Source: Carettochelys insculpta (lineage: Eukaryota; Chordata; Testudines; Carettochelyidae). From it: a stretch of DNA of 64,000 nucleotides. Below the pieces are notes generated by a model that ran no database searches, was not told the origin of the DNA, and saw nothing but the letters and a program-made list of their open reading frames with translations. Where the stretch lies: the NCBI RefSeq assembly GCF_033958435.1, contig NC_134137.1:170513501-170577500 (forward strand), in the 5' to 3' direction. Positions 10,767 through 22,771 of the stretch are shown one piece after another. How positions within the stretch are numbered: position 1 is the stretch's first letter; every line of letters starts with the position of its first letter. The position numbers and the translations under genes were made by a program.

Positions 10767-11814
10767 TAGTGGGTCAGTGGTTCCCAAACTTTTCGACATC
10801 ATGCTCCCCACTTTTGATTTTTGAGAAACCTTCACCCCCCCCCCCGCCTTTTTTACCATCATCCACCCCTGCTTTTAACAAAAAATTCAATTTTTAATTT
10901 AAAATAAACATAAAAACTTGATATAAATATTATTTAAAATTAAAAATAAGCACAACTAGTTTTTTCTTGGCCCCTTGCAGGTTCCTGGTACAGCCCCAGC
11001 TAGGCAGCTGCCTAAGCCCTGTGTCAGCTGTCAGAGAGGCCTGCACCAGCCACCTGGCCGCCCAAGCCCTGTGCTTCCAGAGCTGCCCACCCAAGCTGAC
11101 CAAGCCCTGCACTGCCAGGGCCAGCTACCTGCCCAAGCTGTGGGCCAGTCACCTGAGTCACCCACCTGAGCCCTGTGCTGCTGGGGCCAGCTCCCGCCTG
11201 AGCCCTGCACTCTCTGGGCTCATCGCCAGCTCAGCCACCTGAGCCACGGCCCAAGCCCTGCACTGCACTCCTGGGGGCCAACCGGCCCAAGGTGCCTGAG
11301 CCGCTGCACTGCCAGCCAGCTCGAGCCCCTCCCCTCTCCTGAGCCAGGCACCCTATCCCCCCATCCCCTTCCCCTTCATGAGACCCGCCCCCCGGGCCCC
11401 CATCTAACCCCCTCCCTGAGCCAGGCACCTCTAGCCTCCCCATCTAACCCCATCCCCCATGAGGCCCCCCGGGACCCTATCTAACCCCCTCTCCTGAGCC
11501 AGGCACCCCCAACTCACCATCTAACCCCATTCTCCTCCTCTTCCCCCTCCCCCACCACACTCACTCACCTTTGCAGGAGGCAGCCATATCCATGTGGGTC
11601 TTCACTGGCTGCCTGCTTTTTATAGCGGCTGTGCCAGGTGACCCACATGAAATGGCAGGGGCTGAGCTCCAGAATCAAGGGCTGGCTGTTTTTTGGGATG
11701 GGGGGAGTGATGGGGGGGCTGGGTCACCTTGTCCCCCCCAGAATTTCTTCACGCCTCTGCCAGGAGGGCACAACCCTCCCCCCCGCTTCCCCTTTGGGAA
11801 TCCCTGAAGTAGGT
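10767..11814. mobile_element. Non-autonomous hAT element (1032 bp)
   Basis: The element is 10775-11806. The left end is CAGTGGTTCCCAAACTTTT; the right end, reverse-complemented, is CAGGGATTCCCAAAGGGGA. Flanking 8-mers TAGTGGGT (10767-10774) and AAGTAGGT (11807-11814) agree at 6 of 8, as expected for an old hAT 8-bp duplication. The interior has an A/T-rich block then a GC-rich segment with recurring 'AAGCCCTG' and 'GAGCCAGGCACC' phrases. No transposase. Confidence 0.8.
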
Positions 11815-11964
11815 GGACAAAGAAGGATGAGATGCACTGGGAAATACAGCAGCATTGACTTGTCTTAGATCATTTATAACCCCTTCTTTTAATTTAATAT
11901 TTGTTTTCTGTGGGGGAGGTAGAGGGTTGTCAGCATCTGACAGGAACTGGTTGATGTTGCCTGA

Positions 11965-13740
11965 GAAATTCAGCAACTTTAAGGACTAAAGGGACCATTA
12001 TGATAATCTATTCTGATTTCCTTCACGTCTCAGGCCACAGAGCCTCTCTCAGCCCCACCAGTGATAGACCCCCTGCAACTTCTCATTGGGCTTCTGAAGT
12101 CCTCAAATCTCCACCGAAAGACTTAAAAGTTACAGAAAATCCTCCATTTATTTATTCTTTAAACTTGCAAATGATCCATGCACCATCTCTGCCAATCTGA
12201 CTTTGGGGGAGGAGGGACTACTTTCCCAACCTCAAACAGGGTGATCAGTTGGCCCCTGAGCCGGTGGGCACCTCCAACAAGACAGACACCTGGAAAAGAA
12301 TTTGTGGTAGTTAGAACCCGTCCCATCTAGTGTCCCATCACCAGCCACTGGGGATATTTGCTCCTAGCAGTTGCAGATGGGCCACATGACATGGCAGCCA
12401 TTCTCATCGCATTGTCTCCTTCATAAATGTACCAAGCTCAGTCTTGAGGCTCATCAGGTTTTGGTCCTGTTTGCTTCCTTTAGGAGGCTGTTTCAGAATG
12501 TCACTCATCCGAAGGTTGGGAACCCTCATCCAATTTTAAGCGTAAACTTACTAATGGCCCGTTTATAGCCATTTGTGCTTGTGCCAGCACTGGGTGCTTT
12601 AACTTAACTCCTCTCTAGGCCTCATATTTATCCCTCTGATGTATTTATAATGACCAGTCATATCTCTCCTCAGCTTTCTTTCAGTTAGGCTAAGCAAGCC
12701 AAGGCCTTGAATTTCCTCTCATAAGACAGGCTTCTATTCCTATGACCATCACAGCAGCCCTTCTCCACATCTGTTCCAGTTTGAACTCACCTTGCTTAAA
12801 CATGCCAAATCAACACTGCACACAGTATGGGGTTTCAACATTGCCTGTTATAAGGGTAACAACACTTCTCTGTCTCTACTGGAAATACCTCACCAGATGC
12901 ATCTGCCTTTTTCACAGTTGCTTGACATTGGTGTCTCATAGTCATCTTATGATCCACCAATTCATCCAGGTCTTTCTATGCCTCTGCAACTTCCAGATTA
13001 TGTCTCCAGCTGAGAGCAAAAATTCTTATTGTTAGTTCCTAAGTGTGTGTTTGCACTATTGAATTTTATCCCATTTCTTCTTGTTCAGTTTCCAAGGTTG
13101 GCTAGCTCATCTTGCAGGCTATTCTGGTCCTCCACCATATTGGCAATGCATCCCAACTTTGTTTTATCCGTGCATTTTATTAGCACACTCCCAATTTTTG
13201 TGCCAAGGTCCTTAATGATGATGTTAAATAAGATTTATCTCAAGACTGTTGCCTGAGGAATTCCACCAGTAACTTCCCTCCAGCCTGACAGTTCGTCTTT
13301 CAGGATGACCATTTATAGTTTCCCCTTTAACCAGTTCTTTATCCACCTTTCAACCCTCATATTAATCTCCATTTATTTAACTAAAGGTATGTCATGTGGA
13401 ATTGTATCAAACGCCTTACTGAAAAATCCAGGTAAATTAGATCTCCTTAGATTAGATTTCTTTTTAGATCTTCTAAACAAACAAACAAACAAATCTGATC
13501 TGACATATTCTCTTTTTATTGAAACAATGTTGTATTTTAACCCAATTGCTCTTTACCGCTATGTGCTTAACTACTTTCTCTTTCAAAATGTGTTCCAAGA
13601 CTTTTCATATAGTTCAGGTCCAACTAATGGAACTGTAGTTTTCAGGATCCCTTTTCCCCCTTTTTAAAAATATGTTTTTTCGTCATTTTCCACTTATAGG
13701 GACAAACCCTGAATTTATGGATCAAATGAACCAAAGCTTG
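11965..13740 (-). mobile_element. CR1 LINE, 3' 1.8 kb including RT remnant
   Basis: Reading the plus strand gives the reverse complement of a CR1 from its 3' end inward: 'GGACCATTATGATAATCTAT', 'AGTGTCCCATCACCAGCCAC', 'CCTCTGATGTATTTAT', 'AGGCTAAGCAAGCCAAGG', 'GCACACTCCCAATTTTTGTG', 'GCCTGAGGAATTCCACCAGT', 'CCTTTAACCAGTTCTTTATC'. The last blocks encode, on the minus strand, the RT region after the YADD box. Many stops and indels: an old pseudogene, continuous without large insertions. Confidence 0.85.
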
Positions 13741-14329
13741 GAAACTCTGAGGGATTTATTCATCACAGGCTGAAACTTTACAGTAATTTCCTTTTTAATA
13801 AGACCCTTAGGAAACAGCAGATGCAGGGTGTGTAATCTATATTACGCTTCTCAGCCGTCATTTCCCTGGCAATCTGAAATGCCATAGGGCAGATGCTCGC
13901 AGATGAAAATTCAATGGAACGATGGCAGTTTACAACAGGTTAGCTCCTCAGCCAATGCAAATTGGCCAGTTAGCTGAAGACTGGCCACCACAGTATGAGG
14001 GTTGTGCTGGAATAAACAGCCAGTTCTGGGATGGAAAAATAAAACGATTATCGTTTCTTTCTTTGGAGGAGAAAATCTTTTGTCAGTAGCACATCAACAA
14101 ACAAACAGCTGGCTGGGTATTAAAATGATTCAAATTCTTCATATTTGTACATCAAAATAACCCAAAAATAAGCACATTATCTTCTGTTTTATAATACTTT
14201 TTATTTGACATTTGGGTCTATGGCCACAGAAGATGAACAGAAAAAAATTGTGTCCAACTTATATTCAGCATTTTATTTATTTATTGATTTATTTACAGCT
14301 CGGAAAGTGCAAGATAAAGAGCAAGTATC
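13741..14329. other. Unassigned AT-rich stretch
   Basis: No recognisable element. The last 12 bp run into the left target duplication of the PLE that follows. Confidence 0.3.
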
Positions 14330-14934
14330 AAACATAGCATAAGTATCAGAGAGGCAGCCGTGTTAGTCTGTAGCTTTGAGAACAACAAGAAGTCTTGTGG
14401 CACTTTATAGACTAACAGATATTTTGGAACATAAGCTTTCGTGGGCAAAGACCCACTTCATCAGATGGATGAGTGGGGGGGGGGTTGGTTTCAGAGGGGT
14501 ATTTAAAGAATGGGGTCCCAGTAAAAGGGAGGGCCAGAGCTGACAAGGTCTATTCAGCAAGGTGGAAATGGCCCATTATCAATAGTAGGTATCAAAAGAG
14601 GAAAAAACAAGTCAGATCAGACACGGGGATAAGAGCCATTGTCAGAGTCAAATGGGGAGATCTTAACACCCAGGGCAGAGAAGGGGATTTTGTAAAATGT
14701 GAGCCACTCCCAGTCCCTGTTTAATCCTTGGTTAATGGAGTCAAATTTGCAAATAAATTGCAGCTCAGAGATTTTTCTCTCTCAATTTGATTTCTGAAAT
14801 TTCTTTGTTTCAGGACTGCCACCCTTAAATCTGCTACTGAGTGGCCAGGGAGATTGAAATGTTCCCCCACAGGCTTATGTACATTACCGTTCCTGATATC
14901 TGATTTATATCCATTTATTCTTAAACATAGCATA
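14330..14934 (-). mobile_element. 5'-truncated Penelope-like element with 12-bp target duplication
   Basis: The element is 14342-14922 on the minus strand. AAACATAGCATA occurs perfectly at 14330-14341 and 14923-14934. In element sense it starts inside the GIY-YIG endonuclease, runs through a 3' untranslated region, then ends in the tail with CTGATGA (14458-14464), a GTGGG/CCCAC stem, GAAA (14437-14440) and CTGTTAGTCTATAAAGTGCC. The perfect duplication means one integration, truncated at the 5' end. Confidence 0.9.
14721..14922 (-). pseudogene. PLE GIY-YIG endonuclease C-terminal fragment
   Basis: The minus-strand reading contains RINGYKSDIRNGN, HKPVGEHFNLPGHSVADLRVAVL and KQRNFRNQIERE. This is the signature of the Penelope-type GIY-YIG domain after the YIG box: conserved Arg/His helix (R-x-N-G/H), KPV-x-H-F and the GHS-x-x-DL block. 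The GIY and YIG boxes themselves are lost with the 5' truncation at 14922. After IEREK the frame no longer follows the family. In intact elements this domain cuts DNA to start integration. Confidence 0.85.
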
Positions 14935-15644
14935 TATGCAGTAACCAAATGCAGTTATTAATATTATAAATGGAGTTAAGGAAAGTGTATGAAGGGTGAG
15001 CAACCCTAAGTGGTAGAAATTACAAATCTAATATTACAATATTAAACTTTTAAAAACCACATGGCCTAGGCTCAGGTATTTGATAAGTGGTTAGTTCTCT
15101 GCCCATGTATAATTTTAAAGCAAAACCCAAAATAAGCTTGGTGAGCCTATACAAACACCTTGAAGCACATGAGCTTTCTCTAAGCTGAGCCAACTTGTTT
15201 TTTCTGGGTTGTACAGTAAGTTAGCTACACCACAGGAAATGTCTAAATCCATGGAAAAAAACAAAGACTGCCAAGATTGTTTGATGTGATAATCTTTCTC
15301 TCTCACGTTTTGTGAGTGCTGCCTATGCTTTGCTTTTACTTCAGTGGGGAGGAGGGGATGGTTGTTATTTGTGTAAGCCCCACGGCCTATTATTCTTGTG
15401 TGTCTGGAGCTCTCTGCTCCCATCTGCTGGTGAATAGGAGGAGTGGCCACAGACAGAGCAGTTTATTCTGCATCAACTATTTATCCAGAACTCCAGACAG
15501 ATAGAAACCTTCTGGGAGAAGGCTGTCTCTAACCCCCATCCAGTTGTGAGTAAAGGAAAGTATGGCTACAGAGAGAGCTGTATTTACATATATGCTTTGT
15601 TCCCAGAATTTCCCTGATAAGACTTCAGGAGACAATGTGGCAAT
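14935..15644. other. Unassigned stretch
   Basis: I see no recognisable gene or repeat. Confidence 0.3.
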
Positions 15645-15795
15645 GTGACAGAACAACTACTTGGGATTCAAAAATCTTGCATGATGCCATTGGCCTGCTG
15701 GGTGATCCTGGGCTAGTCACTTCACAGGTTCCTTACCTGGAAAATACTGACAGGCTTGGTAAAGCACTTTGAGACCTATGAATGACAAGAGATTA
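15645..15795 (+). repeat. MIR-type SINE relic
   Basis: In order: 'TTGGGATTCAAAAATCTTGC', 'GGGTGATCCTGGGCTAGTCA', 'CTTCACAGGTTCCTTACCTG', 'GAAAATACTGACAGG'. These match the MIR core blocks (tRNA-like head, 'TGTGACCTTGGGCAAGTCAC', 'CTCAGTTTCCTCATCTG') with heavy divergence. Confidence 0.65.
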
Positions 15796-16860
15796 GGGGA
15801 ACCATCCATCCCATTTCAGTTGGACTTTTCCTTTTTTTAGCTCCTTGGAGTGTGTCCTGACTTCTTTTTTTAAACAGGCTAATTGTCCTGTATGTCCTCA
15901 ATTTTAGAGAGACGGCGCTTTAAACAGCAGAGGCTGTCTGCTTGAAGAGCAGGCTGGAGGAGATGGGCAGGCTCTTTAAATAGATTGCTTAAACAGGCTG
16001 TTGCCAGCGGCCACTAGAGTGAAGTGTGTGTGTGGAGGGGGTCAGCAAGGTCACAGTCAGGCTCCATTACTGCTGTGCACTTTTTGCTCACACCGCCTGA
16101 GAAAGACAGAGGAGGCTGCATCTCAGATAGTTTCTGCCCCCCCACCCCCGCCCACACACACACACACTGCAAGCAGGTAATGAGATTGGGATAGGGAGGG
16201 CAAGGCAGAGTCCTGTGGCAAGGATCAAAGGGCAGCCATTTTAGGGTTGCACTTAGCTTGGCAGCCCACAGGCAGCCCAAACAGGCAAGTCTCTGGAGTA
16301 AAATGCAGCTTGACCCAGGCCAGGGGTTAGATGGGGGGATAATGGATTTGAAGGAGTCCCATGAAGGGTGGGGAACAAGGCTCAGGAGGGAGCAGAGACA
16401 GGAAGAAGGGGACAAGGAAGGTAGACCATGGAGGAGGACTATAGGGCTGGATTAACTCTTCTGGGGGTCAAGGTTATTAGATTTTGTGTGCCCCCTAGGA
16501 TCAGCAGTGAGCACAAAATAATGGGGTCAAAAGATAGGAGGGGTGTGCTCCAGGCGGGGACAGAAGGGTGGGGTGTGAGACAGGGTGAGGGTGCTCCAGC
16601 TAGGAGTGCATTCTCTGAGGTAGAGCCTGGGATGAAAGCTTTGGGTTGCAGTAGGAGGGGGCTCCAGGCTGGGCTCCAGGGGTGTGGAGTGTGGGAGGGG
16701 GCTCAGCCTGTCCCACTGCTGGATAGGGACAAATGGGGAAAGTGCCCAAGACCTGAGGCAATTTAAAATGACCTGGGAGCCCCAGATCCTTTAAAATTGC
16801 TCAGACATGTCAGGTGAACCCTGCTTTGGGGAGGCTAACCCCTGCTCCATTCTCTCTGCC
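15796..16860. other. Unassigned stretch, G-rich in places
   Basis: Positions 16440-16730 are G-rich and low complexity, resembling MITE interiors elsewhere in this window, but no inverted ends were found. A short (CA)n occurs at 16151-16167. Confidence 0.3.
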
Positions 16861-17282
16861 TGTAGTAGTAGTAGTAGGCATCCTTCAGTCTGCATAGACT
16901 ATGGATCGCGCCCTTTATAGTTTCAATTGAGGACTTCATTTACCGCGTCTACTGTGACTATGGAGACCCACACGAGAGTGACAGTCCTTGCTGCATCTCT
17001 TGCAGATGTGGTGGGTGTCTGGCAAGTCCTTGGTGTGCTTTCTGTGTACTCACTTCTCCTCTGCTAGCTGTCTGATCCTCATCTTGCCCTTCTGAAGGCC
17101 CTTGTGTAACCCCTGCCTCCATCTGCTGTGGTCGTCTGCTAGTTCTTCCCAGTTGTACAGCTCAATGTCTTCCTCTCTGAGGTCTCTCTTGCAGACATCT
17201 TTGTAGCACAACTGGGGGCATCCGGGAGGTCTTTTGCCAGAGGCTAGATCACCATACAGGATGTCTTTTGGAATCCTTCCAT
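16861..17282 (-). mobile_element. CFDP2-like LINE, 5'-truncated copy
   Basis: The same family as 965-5395, inverted. The plus strand starts with (GTA)n then the reverse of the LINE 3' end, and the minus strand encodes DGRIPKDILYG-like residues down to QLAEEK (17050-17282), then a frameshift before the zinc-finger end. It breaks off at 17282 inside the NDGRIPKD codons. Substitutions compared with the other copies (for example PGCPQLCYKD) show it is an independent, older copy. The (CTA)n tail of five units supports template slippage at the 3' end. Confidence 0.85.
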
Positions 17283-20047
17283 TGTGCCTTCCCTCAAAGG
17301 CCTGAGCCACAGCCCCTGACCCTTCAAGAGGAGGTGGACAAAGGTGAAGTGATTGGAGAAATAAGTTTGGGGTGGGGAGTTTGGCTGCTCCACTTTGCAC
17401 AGGTGTTAATGACGTAGAAGGGAAAGAATTCTTTTCACAACATAATTCATTAGGAGTTTTGTAGCTATCTGAAACTGATCATTTTTTTGTTTAAATATCC
17501 TGTGTTGTTTTACTATTTGGTAAATGGTAAATTAAAAACTGGAAGAACTTTACCATAGATCCTCTTTATTTGACTTTTCAATCAGAGCTGGATTTCCAGA
17601 AAAGTGATTTCCATCAGCTTTTGCCATTTGTTTGGGAAGGGATATTTGAACCATTAGGCTGAAGCCTTGATCTTAATGTGGCCCTGCCCCGGGGAATGGG
17701 TGAGCTAGCTAGGGCAGAACGGCAGAGGGTGGAGAGAGGAAGGGGTTGCTCACAGGTAGCAACTAGGAAACCTGGGCACCTCTGGGATGGAGAGGGGCAG
17801 CTGGGCCCAGCGTTTAGATGGGAGGTCAAGTAATTGTTTGGGAGTGATAAATGGGAGATTTCAGTGGGAGACTGCGGAAGGTAGTATCAGGGCAAGGGGT
17901 GAGGATTTCCAAGCCTTGCAGTGCTGTACCTCTCACGGGGGCCTATACATTACAAGCTCTGAAAATCCTGTTTACAGAGTGGGACATTAGACTGTAGGTC
18001 TGTCGTACACAGACCGGTGGCAGGTTGGAAGGTTTGGCAATGGGTTTGGCACAGTGTGTGTGGATATTAGAAATAATGCTGTGCTGTACTGAATACACTG
18101 AGGTATTAAAAGGTATCAGGTATGGGATAATGTATTGTTTCTCTTTGAAAGCTAGAGGTATAATTTATCTTTTGTAAATCCACGGACTCCAGTGAAATTA
18201 GATGGGGGAGGAAATTGGCCTAGTAGGTTTCATTCTTGAGATATCTGTGACAGACCAGTTCAAGGGTAATGAGCCCATCTAGGCTTCTATTTGAATGAGG
18301 AGTATGTGGGGCTGATAAAAGGTCTCTGGGTTCTGTTACAGAGAGAGACTCCCAGAAAAAGCTCTCCTGAAGGGGTGAGATGTTCCCAGAGAAACAGAAT
18401 GTAGTAAAAAGGGCTGGACATATCCTGATCTAAGTGGAGAGGGAGGTTACAGGCCAATGAGCCAAGGACTGAGAACCATAGTTTCCGAGGATTGCCACCC
18501 TCTGAATCCAAGGGATGGCTTTATTTCAAGTGTATGTGGCTTTAATAAAGAAGGATCCAAGCAGAGGAATGTTCTCTTGCACACTTTTGAACTGTGTGGT
18601 GTTCTTCAGGGCCCCTTAGAGAAAGGAAACCAAGGCAGGTGGTGCCTGCAGTACCACGCTTGGTCAGGAGGGGAAGTGATAGGGCAGACATGGCCAATGA
18701 CAGTGAGCTGGGAATGGAGTCTCAAGGCAGGACCAGACAGCACTTACCAAGGAACTGCAGATCTGCATGACTGAATGCATCTCAGGGCTCTGTGACTGCT
18801 CTACGCACTGACATCAAACCACAGGTGGTATTTAAGGGATGAGGAAGTGGAAGTAAGGCACAAAAGGGTTGGTCGCCTATTCAGTATTCACAGCTTCCTG
18901 CAGGTAACAGTCTACTGCCAAAGTGGTGGTGGAGAAGTGGTTTCTTTATCATTCCTATGTAGGGATGTAGTTTTCCCTTTTCTCTAATAGTTTCCCTTGT
19001 TTGGTATGCAATGCTCAGTACTTGTGAATGGGGAAGTACTGGATATTAAGGTTACCCAGTCAGGGAAGGTATCTAGCAACTCCAGAAGTTCTGGCTGGGA
19101 GATGGAAATAGAGATATTTTCTAGTTTTAAGAGAGATCACTTTCTGTTTCAACCTCTAACCTTCGTGATTATTTTGTTATTTCTCAGCAATTTGTGCTTT
19201 CCAAACCTATCTTTTTAAAAGCCACCTGCTTCCTCGAGCTGAGTAAATAATTCATAGCAATAACTTGTGTGGAGCATTTAGTTACTTTATTTCAGTTTCC
19301 AGATTGTCCACAAGTAGTTTACAGCTATTCTTTAAAGTGTATTTGCTTGTAAGAAATTACCTATAAGTAGCTTCTGACACTAATTCTTAATCTAGAGCTT
19401 GTTTGTTATGTGATTGATTTTCATATGCAATTGTTTCTGATTCTCAAACAGAAGGTAGATGGAATTAGCTTAGTGGACTGAATATCTGCATTTAAAGTTC
19501 AAAATTTCAGTGCCAATCTTCTCTAATGTCAGATGGAAATGTGCCAGTGAACACACCCATCAGTTTTCTACAGAAATATTTGCCAAATATTTTCATCGTG
19601 CAGTGGAAATATTGTAGAGGCTGGTGTATTTTTCTGGCCCTATGTGGAGCTTTTAGTAAGTTGGTTTGTATTTTCTGATTGGGTGTGGCTCTACAGCTGC
19701 TGAGGGAGGAGGTGAGAGTGTGTCTCAAAGGGGCTGGAGCAGGGATCAGAGAGCAGGTATGAACCAGGGTGATTTGTCTGGTGCTGGGCACATGATTGTA
19801 ATTTGGGAAGGGGCCAGGATGGGAATCCTCTGCCATCATATTGCAAACCTTGGGCATACAAGGAATTTGCCTGTTGACACATGGCCCCATAAGCATTGGC
19901 ACAATTTTCATAGTGGGGGTGCCGATGTTATACTTCATAAGATTATACAGGATATTTTGCATGGGGGATAAGGCAAAACACCACATTTATTGGTAATACA
20001 TATATCAGTCACTACTTTATCATATACATATATTACATTCATGCACT

Positions 20048-20048
<1 letters not shown>
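17283..20048. other. Unassigned stretch
   Basis: About 2.8 kb in which I recognise neither coding exons nor a repeat family. ORFs here are under 160 codons and lack motifs. Confidence 0.3.

Positions 20049-20121
<73 letters not shown>
20049..20121. repeat. (CA)n microsatellite
   Basis: An uninterrupted CA dinucleotide tract of about 36 units. Confidence 0.95.
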
Positions 20122-20123
<2 letters not shown>

Positions 20124-20283
20124 CGTCTTGTTGTTACCAACTAGTCGATCATCCTATCTACACTGATCAGGTGAGTTAGAGGGGAGAGGGGTGGAGCCAG
20201 GCTTCTGCCAGCTCGGCTCGGTGCCCTGATTGACAAGATGAGACCCAGGGTCCACCTGCAAGACACCTTAAATGTATAGTGGC

Positions 20284-20304
20284 TTCTCTCTCTCTCTCTC
20301 TCTC
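20284..20304. repeat. (CT)n microsatellite
   Basis: A short pure CT tract. Confidence 0.85.
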
Positions 20305-20643
20305 ATGCAAATCTACACCAAGCAGTCATCCCACGCCTATACAAACACATGTGCACTCTTGGCTTTGTCAGTCAGTCATCCCTGGTGCTTTCTTCCGGGT
20401 GCTACCTCAATTCTGCCACATTCTTCTTCAAAGAGTGACTCTGCTTTCGAAGAAGGCGATTGCTTTTGACTCCCAAGGTTGTCAATATGTCTGATCTTCC
20501 CCGCTCGATAGGTCTGGTCCTATTCCACTCTCCAACTGTAGCAGCTATTTGGACGTGCTGGTCTTCCACACGTCTCGTTTCCACCTCCTTCATTCAGCAG
20601 GCCAATAAATTAAGTAAAAGGGAAGCGATCTATTATGAAAGAC
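20305..20643. other. Unassigned stretch
   Basis: No recognised element. The sequence is the target into which the following PLE foldback inserted. Confidence 0.3.
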
Positions 20644-21399
20644 TTAATACCAAAGAGTGACAGAGAGAGAGCCATGTTAGTCTTTAAAGTGCTACATGAC
20701 TGCTGTTTTGTTTTGATCGAATACAGACTAACAAAATAATTTATTAGGTGATGAGCTTTCGTGGGACAGACCCACTGCTTCAGATCATAGCCAGACCAGA
20801 ACAGACTCAATATATAAACCACAGAGGTCCAAAAATTGTTATCAAGGTTGACAAATCAGGCAAATTGTTACCAAGGCTGGAAAATTAGAAGAGCAGAGGG
20901 ACAGCGGGGAATGTGGTATGGGGAAGTTAAGAATTAGATAAAACATCAAAGTATGTAAAAGAGGCCTTAATATGGGTCAGGTAATTGCTGTTCCTGTTCA
21001 AACCACACGTTAATGTGGTTAATGTCTTTAGAGGGAAGGCTCAGAACTAACATTCATATTCAAATTTGACACAGGAATATGTGGTTCGAACAGGGACAGC
21101 AATTACCTGACCCCTTATAATGACTTTTCTACATACTTTGATGTTTTATCTAACTCTTAACTTCCCCACACCACATTCCCTGCTGTCCCTCTGCTCTTCT
21201 GATTTTCCAGCCTTGGTAACTATTTGATTTGTCAACCTTAATAACAATTTTTGGACCTCTGTGCTTTATATATTGAGTATTTTCAGGTAAGGCTATGATC
21301 TGAAGAGTGGGTCTGTCCCACGAAAGCTCATCACCTAATAAAATATTTTGTTAGTGTTTAAAGTGCTACATGACTGCTGTTTTGTTTTAATACCAAAGA
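20644..21399. mobile_element. Head-to-head PLE foldback (730 bp) with 13-bp target duplication
   Basis: TTAATACCAAAGA occurs at 20644-20656 and 21387-21399, bracketing 20657-21386. The left arm (about 20657-21017) is a PLE 3' end on the minus strand; the right arm (about 21036-21386) is the same 3' end on the plus strand. Both contain the GAGCTTTCGTGGGACAGACC tail stem, 'CAGAGGTCCAAAAATTGTTA' and 'GGTCAGGTAATTGCTGT'. By eye the arms are about 90% alike over more than 300 bp. The left arm reaches the PLE terminus; the right arm stops at CTGTTTTGTTT, about 30 nt short. The left arm also has a 41-bp inversion (20684-20724). Confidence 0.9.
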
Positions 21400-22734
21400 A
21401 CTTCTACAAAAAGACAATGCAAAGTTAATAAGAAAATGGTACAGCAATTGCAAAGTTTCTATATCAAAAGACTTAATACAAGGTTATATGCAAATGGTAT
21501 AGAGACTTAATACAAGGTTTTAATAAAATGGTAAAGATTTATACACTCCAAGAGCCAATGAACCAAACTGCAAACCCTGAGGATGGAAATCACTTCAGGC
21601 TGGGGTGTGTGTGCTTCTTTACCCCAAGTTCCTGTACCCCTGCGTGGCACCATTGGCTTGACTGGAGCTGTGATGTCAGACTTTGCCTACGTCAGCAGCC
21701 CCTCTCCCTGGTAACAGAGATGTGAGTCACCAGGTCTTCCTTCCCAGCCTGGAGTTTTCTCCTGATACTCAGAACCAAGATTCACCAGCTCCCTGTACAC
21801 CCCATACACAGAACCCTTCCCTGATTCCCTTTTCTTTTGCTGGTACTCCAACATCCACCAGTGACTCACCCTACTCCTCCATCACAGCACCCAGCTCCTG
21901 TATGCTTCAGTTTTAGCACATCCCTTTCCTTCCCCCTCTATTCAAAATGTACTTCTGGCATCTTGGCTAGCTTTGGGGAACCAATCCTTCACCTTGCATG
22001 GATGCCATTTAGTTCCTTTCCCTGACTATGGGGATTTCTGCTTATTACTCTCTTCATTGCTTGTAGGTCCCACCGTGGTTAAATCTTTTGGTTACTTCGC
22101 AGTTTCAGTAGTCTCTTGTGCTTAGGTGTACTTGGGATCTCAGTGTCACCCCCGATCATGGCTGAATTTACACCAGCCGATAAAAGGGTAAAGATGCACT
22201 TGTAGCTGGGGATAGGATTCCAAGTGTAAGGAGACACACTTCTGCTAGCTTTCATCGAGCTAGAGCCCTACAAACAGTAGGGTAGCAGCGAAAGCAGAGG
22301 CAGTAGGTAAGCTTGTTGCCTGAGTGCCCACAGGGTTAGACTGGTTTTGTGTTTGGGAGGTTTGGGGCCCCTTCTGCTGTTCCCCATTGTCACCAAACCA
22401 GCCGATTTTCGAAGCACAAGAGGCTGCCAGCAAAGGGGGATTTTGCCAACAGAACCACGTTTACACAGCTCATTTTTGTGCTGGCAGCAGTGTCGTCTGG
22501 TAAGTGAATATGCAAATGATCATCTCTTTGCATTTTTGAGACTGTCCATTTGCATGCTGCTGCCAGTGGTTTGGGAGAGTGTAACCATAGCCATGGAGTT
22601 TTGTGGACCTGTACTCCTAGTTCTGCTTCTCATTGCTGGCAGGCACACTGAACCAGCTCTGGTATTGAGTTAGTGAAACAAGGGAGAAGGGGCATGGGGA
22701 GTGTGCTATGCCTGAATACTTCCAAAACAGGAAC

Positions 22735-22771
<37 letters not shown>

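Noticed and set aside
10096..10824. 242-codon ORF, the longest outside the LINE
   Set aside because: It is Pro/Thr/Ser/Gln-rich low complexity, lies within the C-rich core of a TA-type MITE and runs out through the right inverted repeat. No domain is visible.
14342..14470. Tail sequence first read as a tRNA-derived turtle SINE
   Set aside because: At 14.3 and 38.0 kb the same tail is continuous with GIY-YIG coding sequence inside one pair of target duplications, so it is the PLE 3' end. Independent SINE copies using this tail cannot be excluded elsewhere.
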